DNA of 55,929 nucleotides from an uncultured Prochlorococcus sp. GTDB taxonomy: Bacteria > Cyanobacteriota > Cyanobacteriia > PCC-6307 > Cyanobiaceae. The notes below the pieces were generated by a model. That model did not search any database and was not told the origin of the DNA. It saw only the letters and a program-made list of their open reading frames with translations. The position numbers and the translations under genes are program-made. Shown in pieces: positions 54,859 through 55,929 of this stretch. The stretch covers positions 1-55,929 of the forward strand of contig CACIWI010000005.1 in assembly GCA_902590355.1 (NCBI GenBank), given 5' to 3'. How positions within the stretch are numbered: the first letter of the stretch is position 1; every line of letters starts with the position of its first letter.

Positions 54859-55929
54859 ATGAACAATCCGAAAACTAATGATAACTCAACATTAGCCATG
54901 CAAATATCAAACTTGAAGCATGGAGGAAATGTATATGCAAATGCAAAAAAATTAAATTTATTACCCTCTGAAATCATTGACGCAAGTGCTTCTTTAGTAC
55001 CATTTGATCCACCTCAAATACTAATAGATTCATTAAATGCTGGAATTAAGAATCTTGGATTTAGATATTACCCAGAGAGAAACTTGAATGATCTAAAAGA
55101 AATAATCGGAAAATTTCATGGGATAAATCCAGACAATATATTGCCTGGAAATGGAGCTTCTGAACTAATAACCTGGGCAGGTTATGAAGCATCCAAATTT
55201 GGAATAAGTTGTATTCCTTCTCCCTCATTTGTTGATTATGAAAGATCTTTAAATTGTTGGAATAGCAATTTTATACATTGCGAATTACCAAAAAACTGGA
55301 ATGATATTTTTCCTCAACCATTTCCTCTGCATCCAAAAGGTGATGTTATTTGGATAACAAATCCACATAACCCTACTGGCCAATTATGGGAAAAGAATTC
55401 ATTGAAGGAAGTTGTAAAAAAATATAAATTAGTTATCTGTGATGAAGCTTTCTTATCGATAACACCTAATGGAGAGAAAGAATCTTTAATACCATTAACC
55501 CAAAGATTTGACAATTTATTAGTCTTGAGAAGTTTAACCAAAATCTTCAATATTCCTGGTCTTAGATTAGGTTACGTTATTGGCTCATCGAAAATACTAA
55601 AAGAATGGGAAATAAATAGAGATCCTTGGCCTTTAAATTCATTTTCTATTAAAGCCGGAATTGATCTACTAAGTAATAAGAAATTCTATGAACAGTGGAC
55701 AAAACAGATTCACAGCTGGATAAATATTGAAAAAAAAAGAGTATTTGAAAAATTATCAAAAATAGAGAACCTTAAAGTTCATAACTCTTCAACCAACTTT
55801 TTTTTAATAGAAAGTAAAAAATCCTTGTCGCCTAATATAAAATACTTAGAAAATAAGGGAATATTGCTTAGAGAATGTACTTCATTTAGATTTCTGGATG
55901 AAAAGTGGGCAAGAATAAGTTTGCAGAGT
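54859..55929 (+). CDS. Class I/II aminotransferase-like protein (HisC/CobD-like), cut by the window end
   Basis: An open frame of 357 codons without a stop, running off the right edge. It has HGGNVYANAKKL, RYYPERNLNDLKEIIGKFHGI, LPGNGASELITWAGYE, DVIWITNPHNPTGQLW, VICDEAF and the PLP-lysine motif RSLTKIFNIPGLRLGYVIG. The HGG start and GNGASELI pattern resemble L-threonine-O-3-phosphate decarboxylase (CobD) as much as histidinol-phosphate aminotransferase (HisC). The start is ATG 54859 (MNNPKTND) or ATG 54898 (MQISNLKHGG). Only part of the C-terminus is missing. Confidence 0.85.
   Translation, partial: MNNPKTNDNSTLAMQISNLKHGGNVYANAKKLNLLPSEIIDASASLVPFDPPQILIDSLNAGIKNLGFRYYPERNLNDLKEIIGKFHGINPDNILPGNGASELITWAGYEASKFGISCIPSPSFVDYERSLNCWNSNFIHCELPKNWNDIFPQPFPLHPKGDVIWITNPHNPTGQLWEKNSLKEVVKKYKLVICDEAFLSITPNGEKESLIPLTQRFDNLLVLRSLTKIFNIPGLRLGYVIGSSKILKEWEINRDPWPLNSFSIKAGIDLLSNKKFYEQWTKQIHSWINIEKKRVFEKLSKIENLKVHNSSTNFFLIESKKSLSPNIKYLENKGILLRECTSFRFLDEKWARISLQS

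Overview
The window reads as a stretch of the core chromosome of a marine picocyanobacterium, most likely a high-light Prochlorococcus. The evidence is the very AT-rich, tightly packed DNA, the photosystem II genes (psbI, psbN, psbH, psbO, psbA), the cyanobacterial regulator NtcA, CP12, and many cyanobacteria-only families (DUF3146, DUF3084, DUF3177, DUF2555, Ycf20/DUF565). The genus call is inference from gene content and order. There is no rRNA, insertion sequence, CRISPR array, integrase or prophage.

Layout. 1-5029: end of a small membrane-protein gene, tRNA-Arg, then glyA, cinA, leuC and leuD on the + strand. 5120-5860: photosystem II small subunits psbI and psbN on the - strand, divergent from psbH. 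5920-8938: pth and a DUF3146 gene, facing a - strand YqgF-like nuclease, a DUF3084 protein and ntcA. 9139-11545: a CobO-like protein, dcd and thyX (thymidylate supply), facing a membrane thioredoxin. 11640-18291: glmM, trmB, two conserved hypotheticals, ileS, a Ycf66-like protein and tRNA-Leu. 18450-22131: crtR, gatC, a 3-methyladenine glycosylase, pyrB, Ycf20 and a small conserved gene. 22349-28617: DUF2555, coaBC, psbO, sat, ftsH and an Eda-like aldolase. 28652-33843: aroC, psbA, a 42-residue gene, an aspartoacylase-like gene, a GST-like gene, CP12 and a small conserved gene. 33930-38828: obg, mutS2, a VOC protein and hemB. 39053-41994: a likely bicarbonate-uptake operon (SulP/BicA-like, SbtA-like, SbtB-like). 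42017-46503: an atypical thioredoxin-reductase-like flavoprotein, a small coiled-coil protein with an ABC1/UbiB kinase-like protein, and enolase. 46765-52897: a ClpB-type AAA+ protein, then the classical secE-nusG-rplK-rplA-rplJ-rplL cluster with an L10 leader. 52946-55929: rnhA, pyrD and a class I/II aminotransferase-like gene cut by the window end.

Together the genes cover carbon supply and Calvin-cycle control (bicarbonate transporters, CP12), photosystem II assembly and repair (psbA, psbO, ftsH), nitrogen control (ntcA), leucine, pyrimidine, aromatic, haem and cofactor synthesis, and translation. Once psbI, psbN, the 42-residue gene and the extended crtR and glycosylase frames are placed, no gene-free stretch exceeds 300 bases. 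The longest gaps are 46504-46764 and 42974-43225, where I see no convincing gene or RNA.

I did not find a previously undescribed system. The points most worth a second look are: two neighbouring genes that seem to lack any ATG/GTG/TTG start; a well-spaced NtcA-type promoter in front of ntcA itself; a perfect 10-bp long-range pairing in the L10 leader; and several enzyme-family members that have lost signature residues (a CobO-like protein without a P-loop, a thioredoxin-reductase-like protein without NADPH motifs, an Eda-like aldolase without two catalytic positions, and CP12 and SbtB without their usual extra cysteines).
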